NCBI GenBank assembly: GCA_946699065.1
Contig: CAMPDV010002057.1
Coordinates: forward strand, 1 to 64,000
Direction: 5' to 3'
Source: Loxodes magnus
Taxonomy: Eukaryota > Ciliophora > Karyorelictea > Loxodida > Loxodidae
Length of the DNA: 64,000 nucleotides
Position 1 is the stretch's first letter, and every line of letters begins with the position of its first letter. The notes beneath the pieces are model-generated. The model ran no database searches and had not been told where the DNA came from. It worked only from the letters and a program-made list of their open reading frames with translations. Below, piece after piece: positions 13,263 to 27,000 of this stretch. A program made the translations under genes and the position numbers.

Positions 13263-14101
13263 GCTTTGAGAAAAAGAAGATAATATTTTGAAAAGTGAAT
13301 AAATGAAGTGAGAAAAGAAGATAGACTTTCAGATTTAAGGAGTATGCTTTGAGATAAAAGAAGATAATATTTTGAAAAGTGAATAAATGAAGTGAGAAAA
13401 GAAGATAGACTTTCAGATTTAAGGAGTGTGCTTTGGAATAAAAGAAGATAATATTTTGAAAAGTGAATAAATGAAGTAAGAAAAGAAGAAAGACTTTCAG
13501 ATTTAAGGAGTATGCTTTGAGATAAAAGAAGATAATATTTTGAAAAGTGAATAAATGAAGTAAGAAAAGAAGAAAGACTTTCAGATTTAAGGAGTATGCT
13601 TTGAGATAAAAGAAGATAATATTTTGAAAAGTGAATAAATGAAGTGAGAAAAGAAGAAAGACTTTCAGATTTAAGGAGTATGCTTTGAGAAAAAAGAAGA
13701 TAATATTTTGAAAAGTGAATAAATGAAGTGAGAAAAGAAGATAGACTTTCAGATTTAAGGAGTATGCTTTGAGATAAAAGAAGATAATATTTTGAAAAGT
13801 GAATAAATGAAGTGAGAAAAGAAGATAGACTTTCAGATTTAAGGAGTGTGCTTTGGAATAAAAGAAGATAATATTTTGAAAAGTGAATAAATGAAGTAAG
13901 AAAAGAAGAAAGACTTTCAGATTTAAGGAGTATGCTTTGAGATAAAAGAAGATAATATTTTGAAAAGTGAATAAATGAAGTAAGAAAAGAAGAAAGACTT
14001 TCAGATTTAAGGAGTATGCTTTGAGATAAAAGAAGATAATATTTTGAAAAGTGAATAAATGAAGTAAGAAAAGAAGATAAACTTTCAGATTTAAGGAGTA
14101 T
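13263..14101 (+). repeat. 5-monomer tandem duplication
   Basis: Two adjacent five-monomer units (from 13263 and from 13682, 419 bp apart) share the order: GAGAAAAAG or GAGAAAAAAG with GTGAG; GTGAG ending in GGAGTGTGC; GGAATAAAAG with GAAAGAC; GAGATAAAAG with GAAAGAC; and a closing GAGATAAAAG unit. The first unit lacks one A in its first monomer, hence 419 and not 420 bp. The closing unit differs between copies (GTGAG/GAAAGAC against GTAAG/GATAAAC). Confidence 0.8.
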
Positions 14102-14818
14102 GCTTTGAGAAAAAAGAAGATAATATTTTGAAAAGTGAATAAATGAAGTAAGAAAAGAAGATAGACTTTCAGATTTAAGGAGTATGCTTTGAGATAAAAG
14201 AAGATAATATTTTGAAAAGTGAATAAATGAAGTGAGAAAAGAAGAAAGACTTTCAGATTTAAGGAGTATGCTTTGAGATAAAAGAAGATAATATTTTGAA
14301 AAGTGAATAAATGAAGTAAGAAAAGAAGAAAGACTTTCAGATTTAAGGAGTATGCTTTGAGATAAAAGAAGATAATATTTTGAAAAGTGAATAAATGAAG
14401 TAAGAAAAGAAGATAAACTTTCAGATTTAAGGAGTATGCTTTGAGAAAAAAGAAGATAATATTTTGAAAAGTGAATAATAAAAGTAAGAAAAGAAGAAAG
14501 ACTTTCAGATTTAAGGAGTATGCTTTGGAATAAAAGAAGATAATATTTTGAAAAGTGAATAAATGAAGTAAGAAAAGAAGATAGACTTTCAGATTTAAGG
14601 AGTATGCTTTGAGATAAAAGAAGATAATATTTTGAAAAGTGAATAAATGAAGTAAGAAAAGAAGATAGACTTTCAGATTTAAGGAGTATGCTTCGAGATT
14701 GAAGATAATATTTTGAAAAGTGAATAAATGAAGTAAAAAAAGAAGATAGACTTTCAGATTTAAGGAGTATGCTTTGGAATAAAAGAAGATAATATTTTGA
14801 AAAGTGAATAAATGAAGT
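13815..14818 (+). repeat. 1.0-kb segmental duplication, offset 6295 bp, copy 2
   Basis: This is the second copy of 7520-8523. Its CpG-bearing monomer begins at 14690, exactly 6295 bp from the one at 8395. It sits at the border between zones 1 and 2. Confidence 0.88.
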
Positions 14819-17800
14819 AAGAAAAGAAGATAGACTTTCAGATTTAAGGAGTATGCTTTTGAATAAAAGAAGATAATATTTTGAAAAGTGAATAAATGAA
14901 GTGAGAAAGGAAGATAAACTTTCAGATTTAAGGAGTATGCTTTGAGATAAAAGAAGATAATATTTTGAAAAGTGAATAAATGAAGTAAGAAAAGAAGATA
15001 ACTTTCAGATTTAAGGAGTATGCTTTGAGATAAAAGAAGATAATATTTTGAAAAGTGAATAAATGAAGTAAGAAAAGAAGATAGACTTTCAGATTTAAGG
15101 AGTATGCTTTGAGATAAAAGAAGATAATATTTTGAAAAGTGAATAAATGAAGTGAGAAAAGAAGATAGACTTTCAGATTTAAGGAGTATGCTTTGAGATA
15201 AAAGAAGATAATATTTTGAAAAGTGAATAAATGAAGTAAGAAAAGAAGAAAGACTTTCAGATTTAAGGAGTATGCTTTGAGATAAAAGAAGATAATATTT
15301 TGAAAAGTGAATAAATGAAGTAAGAAAAGAAGATAGACTTTCAGATTTAAGGAGTATGCTTTGAGATAAAAGAAGATAATATTTTGAAAAGTGAATAAAT
15401 GAAGTGAGAAAAGAAGAAAGACTTTCAGATTTAAGGAGTATGCTTTGAGATAAAAGAAGATAATATTTTGAAAAGTGAATAAATGAAGTAAGAAAAGAAG
15501 AAAGACTTTCAGATTTAAGGAGTATGCTTTGAGATAAAAGAAGATAATATTTTGAAAAGTGAATAAATGAAGTAAGAAAAGAAGATAAACTTTCAGATTT
15601 AAGGAGTATGCTTTGAGATAAAAGAAGATAATATTTTGAAAAGTGAATAAATGAAGTAAGAAAAGAAGAAAGACTTTCAGATTTAAGGAGTATGCTTTGA
15701 GATAAAAGAAGATAATATTTTGAAAAGTGAATAAATGAAGTAAGACAAGAAGATAAACTTTCAGATTTAAGGAGTATGCTTTGAGATAAAAGAAGATAAT
15801 ATTTTGAAAAGTGAATAAATGAAGTAAGAAAAGAAGATAGACTTTCAGATTTAAGGAGTATGCTTTGAGATAAAAGAAGATAATATTTTGAAAAGTGAAT
15901 AAATGAAGTGAGAAAAGATTATAAATCTTCAGATTTAAGGAGTATGCTTTGAGATAAAAGAAGATAATATTTTGAAAAGTGAATAAATGAAGTAAGACAA
16001 GAAGATAAACTTTCAGATTTAAGGAGTATGCTTTGAGATAAAAGAAGATAATATTTTGAAAAGTGAATAAATGAAGTAAGAAAAGAAGATAAACTTTCAG
16101 ATTTAAGGAGTATGCTTTGAGATAAAAGAAGATAATATTTTGAAAAGTGAATAAATGAAGTGAGAAAAGAAGATAAACTTTCAGATTTAAGGAGTATGCT
16201 TTGAGATAAAAGAAGATAATATTTTGAAAAGTGAATAAATGAAGTAAGAAAAGAAGAAAGACTTTCAGATTTAAGGAGTATGCTTTGAGATAAAAGAAGA
16301 TAATATTTTGAAAAGTGAATAAATGAAGTGAGAAAAGAAGATAGACTTTCAGATTTAAGGAGTATGCTTTGAGATAAAAGAAGATAATATTTTGAAAAGT
16401 GAATAAATGAAGTGAGAAAAGATTATAAATCTTCAGATTTAAGGAGTATGCTTTGGAATAAAAGAAGATAATATTTTGAAAAGTGAATAAATGAAGTAAG
16501 AAAAGAAGATAGACTTTCAGATTTAAGGAGTATGCTTTTGAATAAAAGAAGATAATATTTTGAAAAGTGAATAAATGAAGTGAGAAAAGATTATAAATCT
16601 TCAGATTTAAGGAGTATGCTTTGAGATAAAAGAAGATAATATTTTGAAAAGTGAATAAATGAAGTAAGACAAGAAGATAAACTTTCAGATTTAAGGAGTA
16701 TGCTTTGAGATAAAAGAAGATAATATTTTGAAAAGTGAATAAATGAAGTAAGAAAAGAAGATAAACTTTCAGATTTAAGGAGTATGCTTTGGAATAAAAG
16801 AAGATAATATTTTGAAAAGTGAATAAATGAAGTGAGAAAAGAAGATAGACTTTCAGATTTAAGGAGTATGCTTTGAGATAAAAGAAGATAATATTTTGAA
16901 AAGTGAATAAATGAAGTAAAAAAAGAAGATAGACTTTCAGATTTAAGGAGTATGCTTTGGAATAAAAGAAGATAATATTTTGAAAAGTGAATAAATGAAG
17001 TAAGAAAAGAAGATAGACTTTCAGATTTAAGGAGTATGCTTTGAGATAAAAGAAGATAATATTTTGAAAAGTGAATAAATGAAGTGAGAAAAGAAGATAG
17101 ACTTTCAGATTTAAGGAGTATGCTTTGAGATAAAAGAAGATAATATTTTGAAAAGTGAATAAATGAAGTAAGAAAAGAAGAAAGACTTTCAGATTTAAGG
17201 AGTATGCTTTGAGATAAAAGAAGATAATATTTTGAAAAGTGAATAAATGAAGTGAGAAAAGATTGTAAATCTTCAGATTTAAGGAGTATGCTTTGAGATA
17301 AAAGAAGATAATATTTTGAAAAGTGAATAAATGAAGTAAGAAAAGAAGATAGACTTTCAGATTTAAGGAGTATGCTTTGAGATAAAAGAAGATAATATTT
17401 TGAAAAGTGAATAAATGAAGTAAGAAAAGAAGATAGACTTTCAGATTTAAGGAGTATGCTTTGAGATAAAAGAAGATAATATTTTGAAAAGTGAATAAAT
17501 GAAGTGAGAAAAGATTATAAATCTTCAGATTTAAGGAGTATGCTTTGAGATAAAAGAAGATAATATTTTGAAAAGTGAATAAATGAAGTGAGAAAAGAAG
17601 ATAGACTTTCAGATTTAAGGAGTATGCTTTGAGATAAAAGAAGATAATATTTTGAAAAGTGAATAAATGAAGTAAGACAAGAAGATAAACTTTCAGATTT
17701 AAGGAGTATGCTTTGAGATAAAAGAAGATAATATTTTGAAAAGTGAATAAATGAAGTAAGAAAAGAAGATAACTTTCAGATTTAAGGAGTATGCTTTGGA

Positions 17801-20800
17801 ATAAAAGAAGATAATATTTTGAAAAGTGAATAAATGAAGTGAGAAAAGAAGATAGACTTTCAGATTTAAGGAGTATGCTTTGGAATAAAAGAAGATAATA
17901 TTTTGAAAAGTGAATAAATGAAGTAAGAAAAGAAGAAAGACTTTCAGATTTAAGGAGTATGCTTTTGAATAAAAGAAGATAATATTTTGAAAAGTGAATA
18001 AATGAAGTGAGAAAGGAAGATAAACTTTCAGATTTAAGGAGTATGCTTTGAGATAAAAGAAGATAATATTTTGAAAAGTGAATAAATGAAGTAAAAAAAG
18101 AAGATAACTTTCAGATTTAAGGAGTATGCTTTGGAATAAAAGAAGATAATATTTTGAAAAGTGAATAAATGAAGTGAGAAAAGAAGATAGACTTTCAGAT
18201 TTAAGGAGTATGCTTTGAGATAAAAGAAGATAATATTTTGAAAAGTGAATAAATGAAGTAAAAAAAGAAGATAGACTTTCAGATTTAAGGAGTATGCTTT
18301 GGAATAAAAGAAGATAATATTTTGAAAAGTGAATAAATGAAGTAAGAAAAGAAGATAGACTTTCAGATTTAAGGAGTATGCTTTGAGATAAAAGAAGATA
18401 ATATTTTGAAAAGTGAATAAATGAAGTGAGAAAAGAAGATAGACTTTCAGATTTAAGGAGTATGCTTTGAGATAAAAGAAGATAATATTTTGAAAAGTGA
18501 ATAAATGAAGTAAGAAAAGAAGATAGACTTTCAGATTTAAGGAGTATGCTTCGAGATTGAAGATAATATTTTGAAAAGTGAATAAATGAAGTAAGAAAAG
18601 AAGATAGACTTTCAGATTTAAGGAGTATGCTTTGAGATAAAAGAAGATAATATTTTGAAAAGTGAATAAATGAAGTGAGAAAAGAAGAAAGACTTTCAGA
18701 TTTAAGGAGTATGCTTTGAGATAAAAGAAGATAATATTTTGAAAAGTGATTAATAAAAGTAAGAAAAGAAGAAAGACTTTCAGATTTAAGGAGTATGCTT
18801 TGAGATAAAAGAAGATAATATTTTGAAAAGTGAATAAATGAAGTGAGAAAAGAAGATAGACTTTCAGATTTAAGGAGTATGCTTTGAGATAAAAGAAGAT
18901 AATATTTTGAAAAGTGAATAAATGAAGTAAGACAAGAAGATAAACTTTCAGATTTAAGGAGTATGCTTTGAGATAAAAGAAGATAATATTTTGAAAAGTG
19001 AATAAATGAAGTAAGAAAAGAAGATAGACTTTCAGATTTAAGGAGTATGCTTTGGAATAAAAGAAGATAATATTTTGAAAAGTGAATAAATGAAGTGAGA
19101 AAAGAAGATAAACTTTCAGATTTAAGGAGTATGCTTTGAGATAAAAGAAGATAATTTTTTGAAAAGTGAATAAATGAAGTGAGAAAAGAAGATAGACTTT
19201 CAGATTTAAGGAGTATGCTTTGGAATAAAAGAAGATAATATTTTGAAAAGTGAATAAATGAAGTAAAAAAAGAAGATAAACTTTCAGATTTAAGGAGTAT
19301 GCTTTGAGATAAAAGAAGATAATATTTTGAAAAGTGAATAAATGAAGTAAGAAAAGAAGAAAGACTTTCAGATTTAAGGAGTATGCTTTGAGATAAAAGA
19401 AGATAATATTTTGAAAAGTGAATAAATGAAGTAAGACAAGAAGATAAACTTTCAGATTTAAGGAGTATGCTTTGAGATAAAAGAAGATAATATTTTGAAA
19501 AGTGAATAAATGAAGTGAGAAAAGAAGATAGACTTTCAGATTTAAGGAGTATGCTTTGAGATAAAAGAAGATAATATTTTGAAAAGTGAATAAATGAAGT
19601 AAGACAAGAAGATAAACTTTCAGATTTAAGGAGTATGCTTTGAGATAAAAGAAGATAATATTTTGAAAAGTGAATAAATGAAGTAAGAAAAGAAGATAGA
19701 CTTTCAGATTTAAGGAGTATGCTTTGGAATAAAAGAAGATAATATTTTGAAAAGTGAATAAATGAAGTGAGAAAAGAAGATAACTTTCAGATTTAAGGAG
19801 TATGCTTTGAGAAAAAGAAGATAATTTTTTGAAAAGTGAATAAATGAAGTAAGAAAAGAAGATAGACTTTCAGATTTAAGGATTATGCTTTGAGATAAAA
19901 GAAGATAATATTTTGAAAAAGTGAATAAATGAAGTGAGAAAAGAAGATAAACTTTCAGATTTAAGGAGTATGCTTTGAGATAAAAGAAGATAATATTTTG
20001 AAAAGTGAATAAATGAAGTAAGAAAAGAAGAAAGACTTTCAGATTTAAGGAGTATGCTTTGAGATAAAAGAAGATAATATTTTGAAAAGTGAATAAATGA
20101 AGTAAGACAAGAAGATAAACTTTCAGATTTAAGGAGTATGCTTTGAGATAAAAGAAGATAATATTTTGAAAAGTGAATAAATGAAGTAAGAAAAGAAGAT
20201 AGACTTTCAGATTTAAGGAGTATGCTTTGGAATAAAAGAAGATAATATTTTGAAAAGTGAATAAATGAAGTGAGAAAAGAAGATAAACTTTCAGATTTAA
20301 GGAGTATGCTTTGAGATAAAAGAAGATAATTTTTTGAAAAGTGAATAAATGAAGTGAGAAAAGAAGATAGACTTTCAGATTTAAGGAGTATGCTTTGGAA
20401 TAAAAGAAGATAATATTTTGAAAAGTGAATAAATGAAGTGAGAAAAGAAGATAAACTTTCAGATTTAAGGAGTATGCTTTGAGATAAAAGAAGATAATAT
20501 TTTGAAAAGTGAATAAATGAAGTAAGACAAGAAGATAAACTTTCAGATTTAAGGAGTATGCTTTGAGATAAAAGAAGATAATATTTTGAAAAGTGAATAA
20601 ATGAAGTGAGAAAAGAAGATAGACTTTCAGATTTAAGGAGTATGCTTTGAGATAAAAGAAGATAATATTTTGAAAAGTGAATAAATGAAGTAAGAAAAGA
20701 AGATAGACTTTCAGATTTAGGAGTATGCTTCGAGATTGAAGATAATATTTTGAAAAGTGAATAAATGAAGTAAGAAAAGAAGAAAGACTTTCAGATTTAA

Positions 20801-23800
20801 GGAGTATGCTTTGAGAAAAAAGAAGATAATATTTTGAAAAGTGATTAATAAAAGTAAGAAAAGAAGAAAGACTTTCAGATTTAAGGAGTATGCTTTGAGA
20901 TAAAAGAAGATAATATTTTGAAAAGTGAATAAATGAAGTAAGAAAAGAAGATAACTTTCAGATTTAAGGAGTATGCTTTGAGATAAAAGAAGATAATATT
21001 TTGAAAAGTGAATAAATGAAGTGAGAAAAGAAGATAGACTTTCAGATTTAAGGAGTATGCTTTGGAATAAAAGAAGATAATATTTTGAAAAGTGAATAAA
21101 TGAAGTAAGAAAAGAAGAAAGACTTTCAGATTTAAGGAGTATGCTTTGAGATAAAAGAAGATAATATTTTGAAAAGTGAATAAATGAAGTAAGAAAAGAA
21201 GAAAGACTTTCAGATTTAAGGAGTATGCTTTGAGATAAAAGAAGATAATATTTTGAAAAGTGAATAAATGAAGTGAGAAAAGAAGATAGACTTTCAGATT
21301 TAAGGAGTATGCTTTGAGATAAAAGAAGATAATATTTTGAAAAGTGAATAAATGAAGTAAGAAAAGAAGAAAGACTTTCAGATTTAAGGAGTATGCTTCG
21401 AGATTGAAGATAATATTTTGAAAAGTGAATAAATGAAGTAAGAAAAGAAGAAAGACTTTCAGATTTAAGGAGTATGCTTTGAGATAAAAGAAGATAATAT
21501 TTTGAAAAGTGAATAAATGAAGTGAGAAAAGAAGATAGACTTTCAGATTTAAGGAGTATGCTTTGAGATAAAAGAAGATAATATTTTGAAAAGTGAATAA
21601 ATGAAGTAAGAAAAGAAGAAAGACTTTCAGATTTAAGGAGTATGCTTCGAGATTGAAGATAATATTTTGAAAAGTGAATAAATGAAGTGAGAAAAGAAGA
21701 TAGACTTTCAGATTTAAGGAGTATGCTTTGAGAAAAAAGAAGATAATATTTTGAAAAGTGAATAAATGAAGTAAGAAAAGATGATAGACTTTCAGATTTA
21801 AGGAGTATGCTTTGAGATAAAAGAAGATAATATTTTGAAAAGTGAATAAATGAAGTAAGAAAAGAAGATAGACTTTCAGATTTAAGGAGTATGCTTTGGA
21901 ATAAAAGAAGATAATATTTTGAAAAGTGAATAAATGAAGTAAGAAAAGAAGATAAACTTTCAGATTTAAGGAGTATGCTTTGAGATAAAAGAAGATAATA
22001 TTTTGAAAAGTGAATAAATGAAGTGAGAAAAGAAGATAGACTTTCAGATTTAAGGAGTATGCTTTGGAATAAAAGAAGATAATATTTTGAAAAGTGAATA
22101 AATGAAGTAAGAAAAGAAGATAGACTTTCAGATTTAAGGAGTATGCTTTGAGAAAAAAGATAATATTTTGAAAAGTGAATAAATGAAGTGAGAAAAGAAG
22201 ATAGACTTTCAGATTTAAGGAGTATGCTTTGAGAAAAAAGAAGATAATATTTTGAAAAGTGAATAAATGAAGTAAGAAAAGAAGATAACTTTCAGATTTA
22301 AGGAGTATGCTTTGAGATAAAAGATAATATTTTGAAAAGTGAATAAATGAAGTGAGAAAAGAAGATAGACTTTCAGATTTAAGGAGTATGCTTTGAGAAA
22401 AAAGAAGATAATATTTTGAAAAGTGAATAAATGAAGTAAGAAAAGAAGATAGACTTTCAGATTTAAGGAGTATGCTTTGGAATAAAAGAAGATAATATTT
22501 TGAAAAGTGAATAAATGAAGTAAGAAAAGAAGATAACTTTCAGATTTAAGGAGTATGCTTTGAGAAAAAAGAAGATAATATTTTGAAAAGTGAATAAATG
22601 AAGTAAGAAAAGAAGATAGACTTTCAGATTTAAGGAGTATGCTTTGGAATAAAAGAAGATAATATTTTGAAAAGTGAATAAATGAAGTAAGAAAAGAAGA
22701 TAAACTTTCAGATTTAAGGAGTATGCTTTGAGATAAAAGAAGATAATATTTTGAAAAGTGAATAAATGAAGTGAGAAAAGAAGATAGACTTTCAGATTTA
22801 AGGAGTATGCTTTGAGAAAAAAGATAATATTTTGAAAAGTGAATAAATGAAGTGAGAAAAGAAGATAGACTTTCAGATTTAAGGAGTATGCTTTGAGAAA
22901 AAAGAAGATAATATTTTGAAAAGTGAATAAATGAAGTAAGAAAAGAAGAAAGACTTTCAGATTTAAGGAGTATGCTTTGAGATAAAAGAAGATAATATTT
23001 TGAAAAGTGAATAAATGAAGTGAGAAAAGAAGATAGACTTTCAGATTTAAGGAGTATGCTTTGAGATAAAAGATAATATTTTGAAAAGTGAATAAATGAA
23101 GTGAGAAAAGAAGATAGACTTTCAGATTTAAGGAGTATGCTTTGAGATAAAAGAAGATAATATTTTGAAAAGTGAATAAATGAAGTAAGAAAAGAAGATA
23201 ACTTTCAGATTTAAGGAGTATGCTTTGAGAAAAAAGAAGATAATATTTTGAAAAGTGAATAAATGAAGTGAGAAAAGAAGATAGACTTTCAGATTTAAGG
23301 AGTATGCTTTGAGAAAAAAGAAGATAATATTTTGAAAAGTGATTAATAAAAGTAAGAAAAGAAGATAGACTTTCAGATTTAAGGAGTATGCTTTGAGATA
23401 AAAGAAGATAATATTTTGAAAAGTGAATAAATGAAGTGAGAAAAGAAGATAGACTTTCAGATTTAAGGAGTATGCTTTGGAATAAAAGAAGATAATATTT
23501 TGAAAAGTGAATAAATGAAGTGAGAAAAGAAGAAAGACTTTCAGATTTAAGGAGTATGCTTTGAGATAAAAGAAGATAATATTTTGAAAAGTGAATAAAT
23601 GAAGTAAGAAAAGAAGATAGACTTTCAGATTTAAGGAGTATGCTTTGAGATAAAAGAAGATAATATTTTGAAAAGTGAATAAATGAAGTAAGACAAGAAG
23701 ATAAACTTTCAGATTTAAGGAGTATGCTTTGAGATAAAAGAAGATAATATTTTGAAAAGTGAATAAATGAAGTGAGAAAAGAAGATAAACTTTCAGATTT

Positions 23801-24059
23801 AAGGAGTATGCTTTGAGATAAAAGAAGATAATATTTTGAAAAGTGAATAAATGAAGTGAGAAAAGAAGATAAACTTTCAGATTTAAGGAGTATGCTTCGA
23901 GATTGAAGATAATATTTTGAAAAGTGAATAAATGAAGTAAGAAAAGAAGATAGACTTTCAGATTTAAGGATTATGCTTTGGAATAAAAGAAGATAATATT
24001 TTGAAAAGTGAATAAATGAAGTAAAAAAAGAAGATAGACTTTCAGATTTAAGGAGTATG

Positions 24060-27000
24060 CTTTGAGATTGAAGATAATATTTTGAAAAGTGAATAAATGA
24101 AGTGAGAAAAGAAGATAGACTTTCAGATTTAAGGAGTATGCTTTGAGATAAAAGAAGATAATATTTTGAAAAGTGAATAAATGAAGTAAGACAAGAAGAT
24201 AAACTTTCAGATTTAAGGAGTATGCTTTGAGATAAAAGAAGATAATATTTTGAAAAGTGAATAAATGAAGTGAGAAAAGAAGATAAACTTTCAGATTTAA
24301 GGAGTATGCTTTGAGATAAAAGAAGATAATATTTTGAAAAGTGAATAAATGAAGTGAGAAAAGAAGATAAACTTTCAGATTTAAGGAGTATGCTTTGAGA
24401 TAAAAGAAGATAATATTTTGAAAAGTGAATAAATGAAGTAAGAAAAGAAGATAGACTTTCAGATTTAAGGATTATGCTTTGGAATAAAAGAAGATAATAT
24501 TTTGAAAAGTGAATAAATGAAGTAAAAAAAGAAGATAGACTTTCAGATTTAAGGAGTATGCTTTGAGATTGAAGATAATATTTTGAAAAGTGAATAAATG
24601 AAGTGAGAAAAGAAGATAGACTTTCAGATTTAAGGAGTATGCTTTGAGATAAAAGAAGATAATATTTTGAAAAGTGAATAAATGAAGTAAGAAAAGAAGA
24701 TAGACTTTCAGATTTAAGGAGTATGCTTCGAGATTGAAGATAATATTTTGAAAAGTGAATAAATGAAGTAAGAAAAGAAGAAAGACTTTCAGATTTAAGG
24801 AGTATGCTTTGAGATAAAAGAAGATAATATTTTGAAAAGTGAATAAATGAAGTGAGAAAAGAAGATAACTTTCAGATTTAAGGAGTATGCTTTGAGAAAA
24901 AGAAGATAATATTTTGAAAAGTGAATAAATGAAGTAAGAAAAGAAGATAGACTTTCAGATTTAAGGATTATGCTTTGAGATAAAAGAAGATAATATTTTG
25001 AAAAAGTGAATAAATGAAGTGAGAAAAGATTATAAACTTTCAGATTTAAGGAGTATGCTTTGAGATAAAAGAAGATAATATTTTGAAAAGTGAATAAATG
25101 AAGTGAGAAAAGAAGATAGACTTTCAGATTTAAGGAGTATGCTTTGGAATAAAAGAAGATAATATTTTGAAAAGTGAATAAATGAAGTAAGAAAAGAAGA
25201 TAGACTTTCAGATTTAAGGAGTATGCTTTGAGAAAAAAGAAGATAATATTTTGAAAAGTGAATAAATGAAGTAAGAAAAGAAGATAGACTTTCAGATTTA
25301 AGGATTATGCTTTGGAATAAAAGAAGATAATATTTTGAAAAGTGAATAAATGAAGTAAAAAAAGAAGATAGACTTTCAGATTTAAGGAGTATGCTTTGAG
25401 ATTGAAGATAATATTTTGAAAAGTGAATAAATGAAGTGAGAAAAGAAGATAGACTTTCAGATTTAAGGATTATGCTTTGAGATAAAAGAAGATAATATTT
25501 TGAAAAAGTGAATAAATGAAGTGAGAAAAGATTATAAATCTTCAGATTTAAGGAGTATGCTTTGGAATAAAAGAAGATAATATTTTGAAAAGTGAATAAA
25601 TGAAGTGAGAAAAGAAGATAGACTTTCAGATTTAAGGAGTATGCTTTGAGATAAAAGAAGATAATATTTTGAAAAGTGATTAATAAAAGTAAGAAAAGAA
25701 GAAAGACTTTCAGATTTAAGGAGTATGCTTTGAGATAAAAGAAGATAATATTTTGAAAAGTGAATAAATGAAGTAAGAAAAGAAGATAGACTTTCAGATT
25801 TAAGGATTATGCTTTGGAATAAAAGAAGATAATATTTTGAAAAGTGAATAAATGAAGTAAGAAAAGAAGATAGACTTTCAGATTTAAGGAGTATGCTTTG
25901 AGATTGAAGATAATATTTTGAAAAGTGAATAAATGAAGTGAGAAAAGAAGATAGACTTTCAGATTTAAGGAGTATGCTTTGAGATAAAAGAAGATAATAT
26001 TTTGAAAAGTGAATAAATGAAGTAAGAAAAGAAGATAGACTTTCAGATTTAAGGAGTATGCTTCGAGATTGAAGATAATATTTTGAAAAGTGAATAAATG
26101 AAGTAAGAAAAGAAGAAAGACTTTCAGATTTAAGGAGTATGCTTTGAGATAAAAGAAGATAATATTTTGAAAAGTGAATAAATGAAGTAAGAAAAGAAGA
26201 TAGACTTTCAGATTTAAGGATTATGCTTTGGAATAAAAGAAGATAATATTTTGAAAAGTGAATAAATGAAGTGAGAAAAGAAGATAGACTTTCAGATTTA
26301 AGGAGTATGCTTTGAGATAAAAGAAGATAATATTTTGAAAAGTGAATAAATGAAGTAAGAAAAGAAGATAGACTTTCAGATTTAAGGAGTATGCTTCGAG
26401 ATTGAAGATAATATTTTGAAAAGTGAATAAATGAAGTAAGAAAAGAAGAAAGACTTTCAGATTTAAGGAGTATGCTTTGAGATAAAAGAAGATAATATTT
26501 TGAAAAGTGAATAAATGATGTAAGAAAAGATGATAGACTTTCAGATTTAAGGAGTATGCTTTGAGATAAAAGAAGATAATATTTTGAAAAGTGAATAAAT
26601 GAAGTGAGAAAAGAAGAAAGACTTTCAGATTTAAGGAGTATGCTTTGAGATAAAAGAAGATAATATTTTGAAAAGTGAATAAATGAAGTAAGAAAAGAAG
26701 ATAGACTTTCAGATTTAAGGAGTATGCTTTGAGATAAAAGAAGATAATATTTTGAAAAGTGAATAAATGAAGTAAGAAAAGAAGATAAACTTTCAGATTT
26801 AAGGAGTATGCTTTGAGAAAAAAGAAGATAATATTTTGAAAAGTGAATAAATGAAGTGAGAAAAGAAGATAGACTTTCAGATTTAAGGAGTATGCTTTGA
26901 GATAAAAGAAGATAATATTTTGAAAAGTGAATAAATGAAGTAAGAAAAGAAGATAGACTTTCAGATTTAAGGAGTATGCTTCGAGATTGAAGATAATATT

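Larger units (their letters stand above)
751..13850 (+). repeat. scattered GGAGTGTGC monomers, confined to the first 14 kb
   Basis: The unit end reads GGAGTGTGC instead of GGAGTATGC at about 751, 1171, 3521, 5031, 6711, 7551, 9311, 10151, 13426 and 13846. I see none after that. Each is followed by a GGAATAAAAG monomer. Several gaps are whole numbers of monomers: 420 bp (5), 840 bp (10) and 1680 bp (20). The mark therefore travels inside copied blocks and labels the lineage of this side of the array. Confidence 0.88.
1..15000 (+). repeat. array zone 1: GAGAAAAAAG and GGAGTGTGC monomers
   Basis: Monomers here mix GAGATAAAAG, GGAATAAAAG and full-length GAGAAAAAAG A-sites. AATAATAAAAG B-sites and GAAAGAC C-sites are frequent. 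This is the only zone with GGAGTGTGC. AAGACAAG, GGATTATGC, GATTAATAAAAG and ACTTACAG, which mark the later zones, are absent. The order of subtypes recurs in pieces of 5 to 14 monomers but never as one strict higher-order period. The zone edge is gradual and I set it where AAGACAAG monomers begin (first at about 15,745). Confidence 0.75.
8717..15004 (-). other. stop-free minus-strand stretch within the satellite; probably not a gene
   Basis: Reading the minus strand downward from 15004, I find no stop codon until TAA at 8719-8717, which is 2,096 codons including the stop. The frame passes through the one-base deletion at about 13270, which moves it from one open consensus frame to the other. 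The one-base deletion near 8767 then moves it into the closed frame. The translation would be a 28-residue repeat rich in Leu, Phe and Ser. Against coding: the trinucleotide CAT is absent from the + strand wherever I looked, so there is no ATG on the minus strand. A pyrimidine-rich strand also lacks stops by composition alone. There is no unique N- or C-terminal sequence. I list it so that an ORF caller's hit here is not taken as a protein. Confidence 0.6.

Noticed and set aside
8717..15004. A giant repeat protein on the minus strand
   Set aside because: There is no ATG on the minus strand (no CAT on the + strand), no unique ends, and stop scarcity follows from pyrimidine richness. Frameshifting one-base deletions are spread through the array as freely as other changes. 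It is listed as a non-coding open stretch only.
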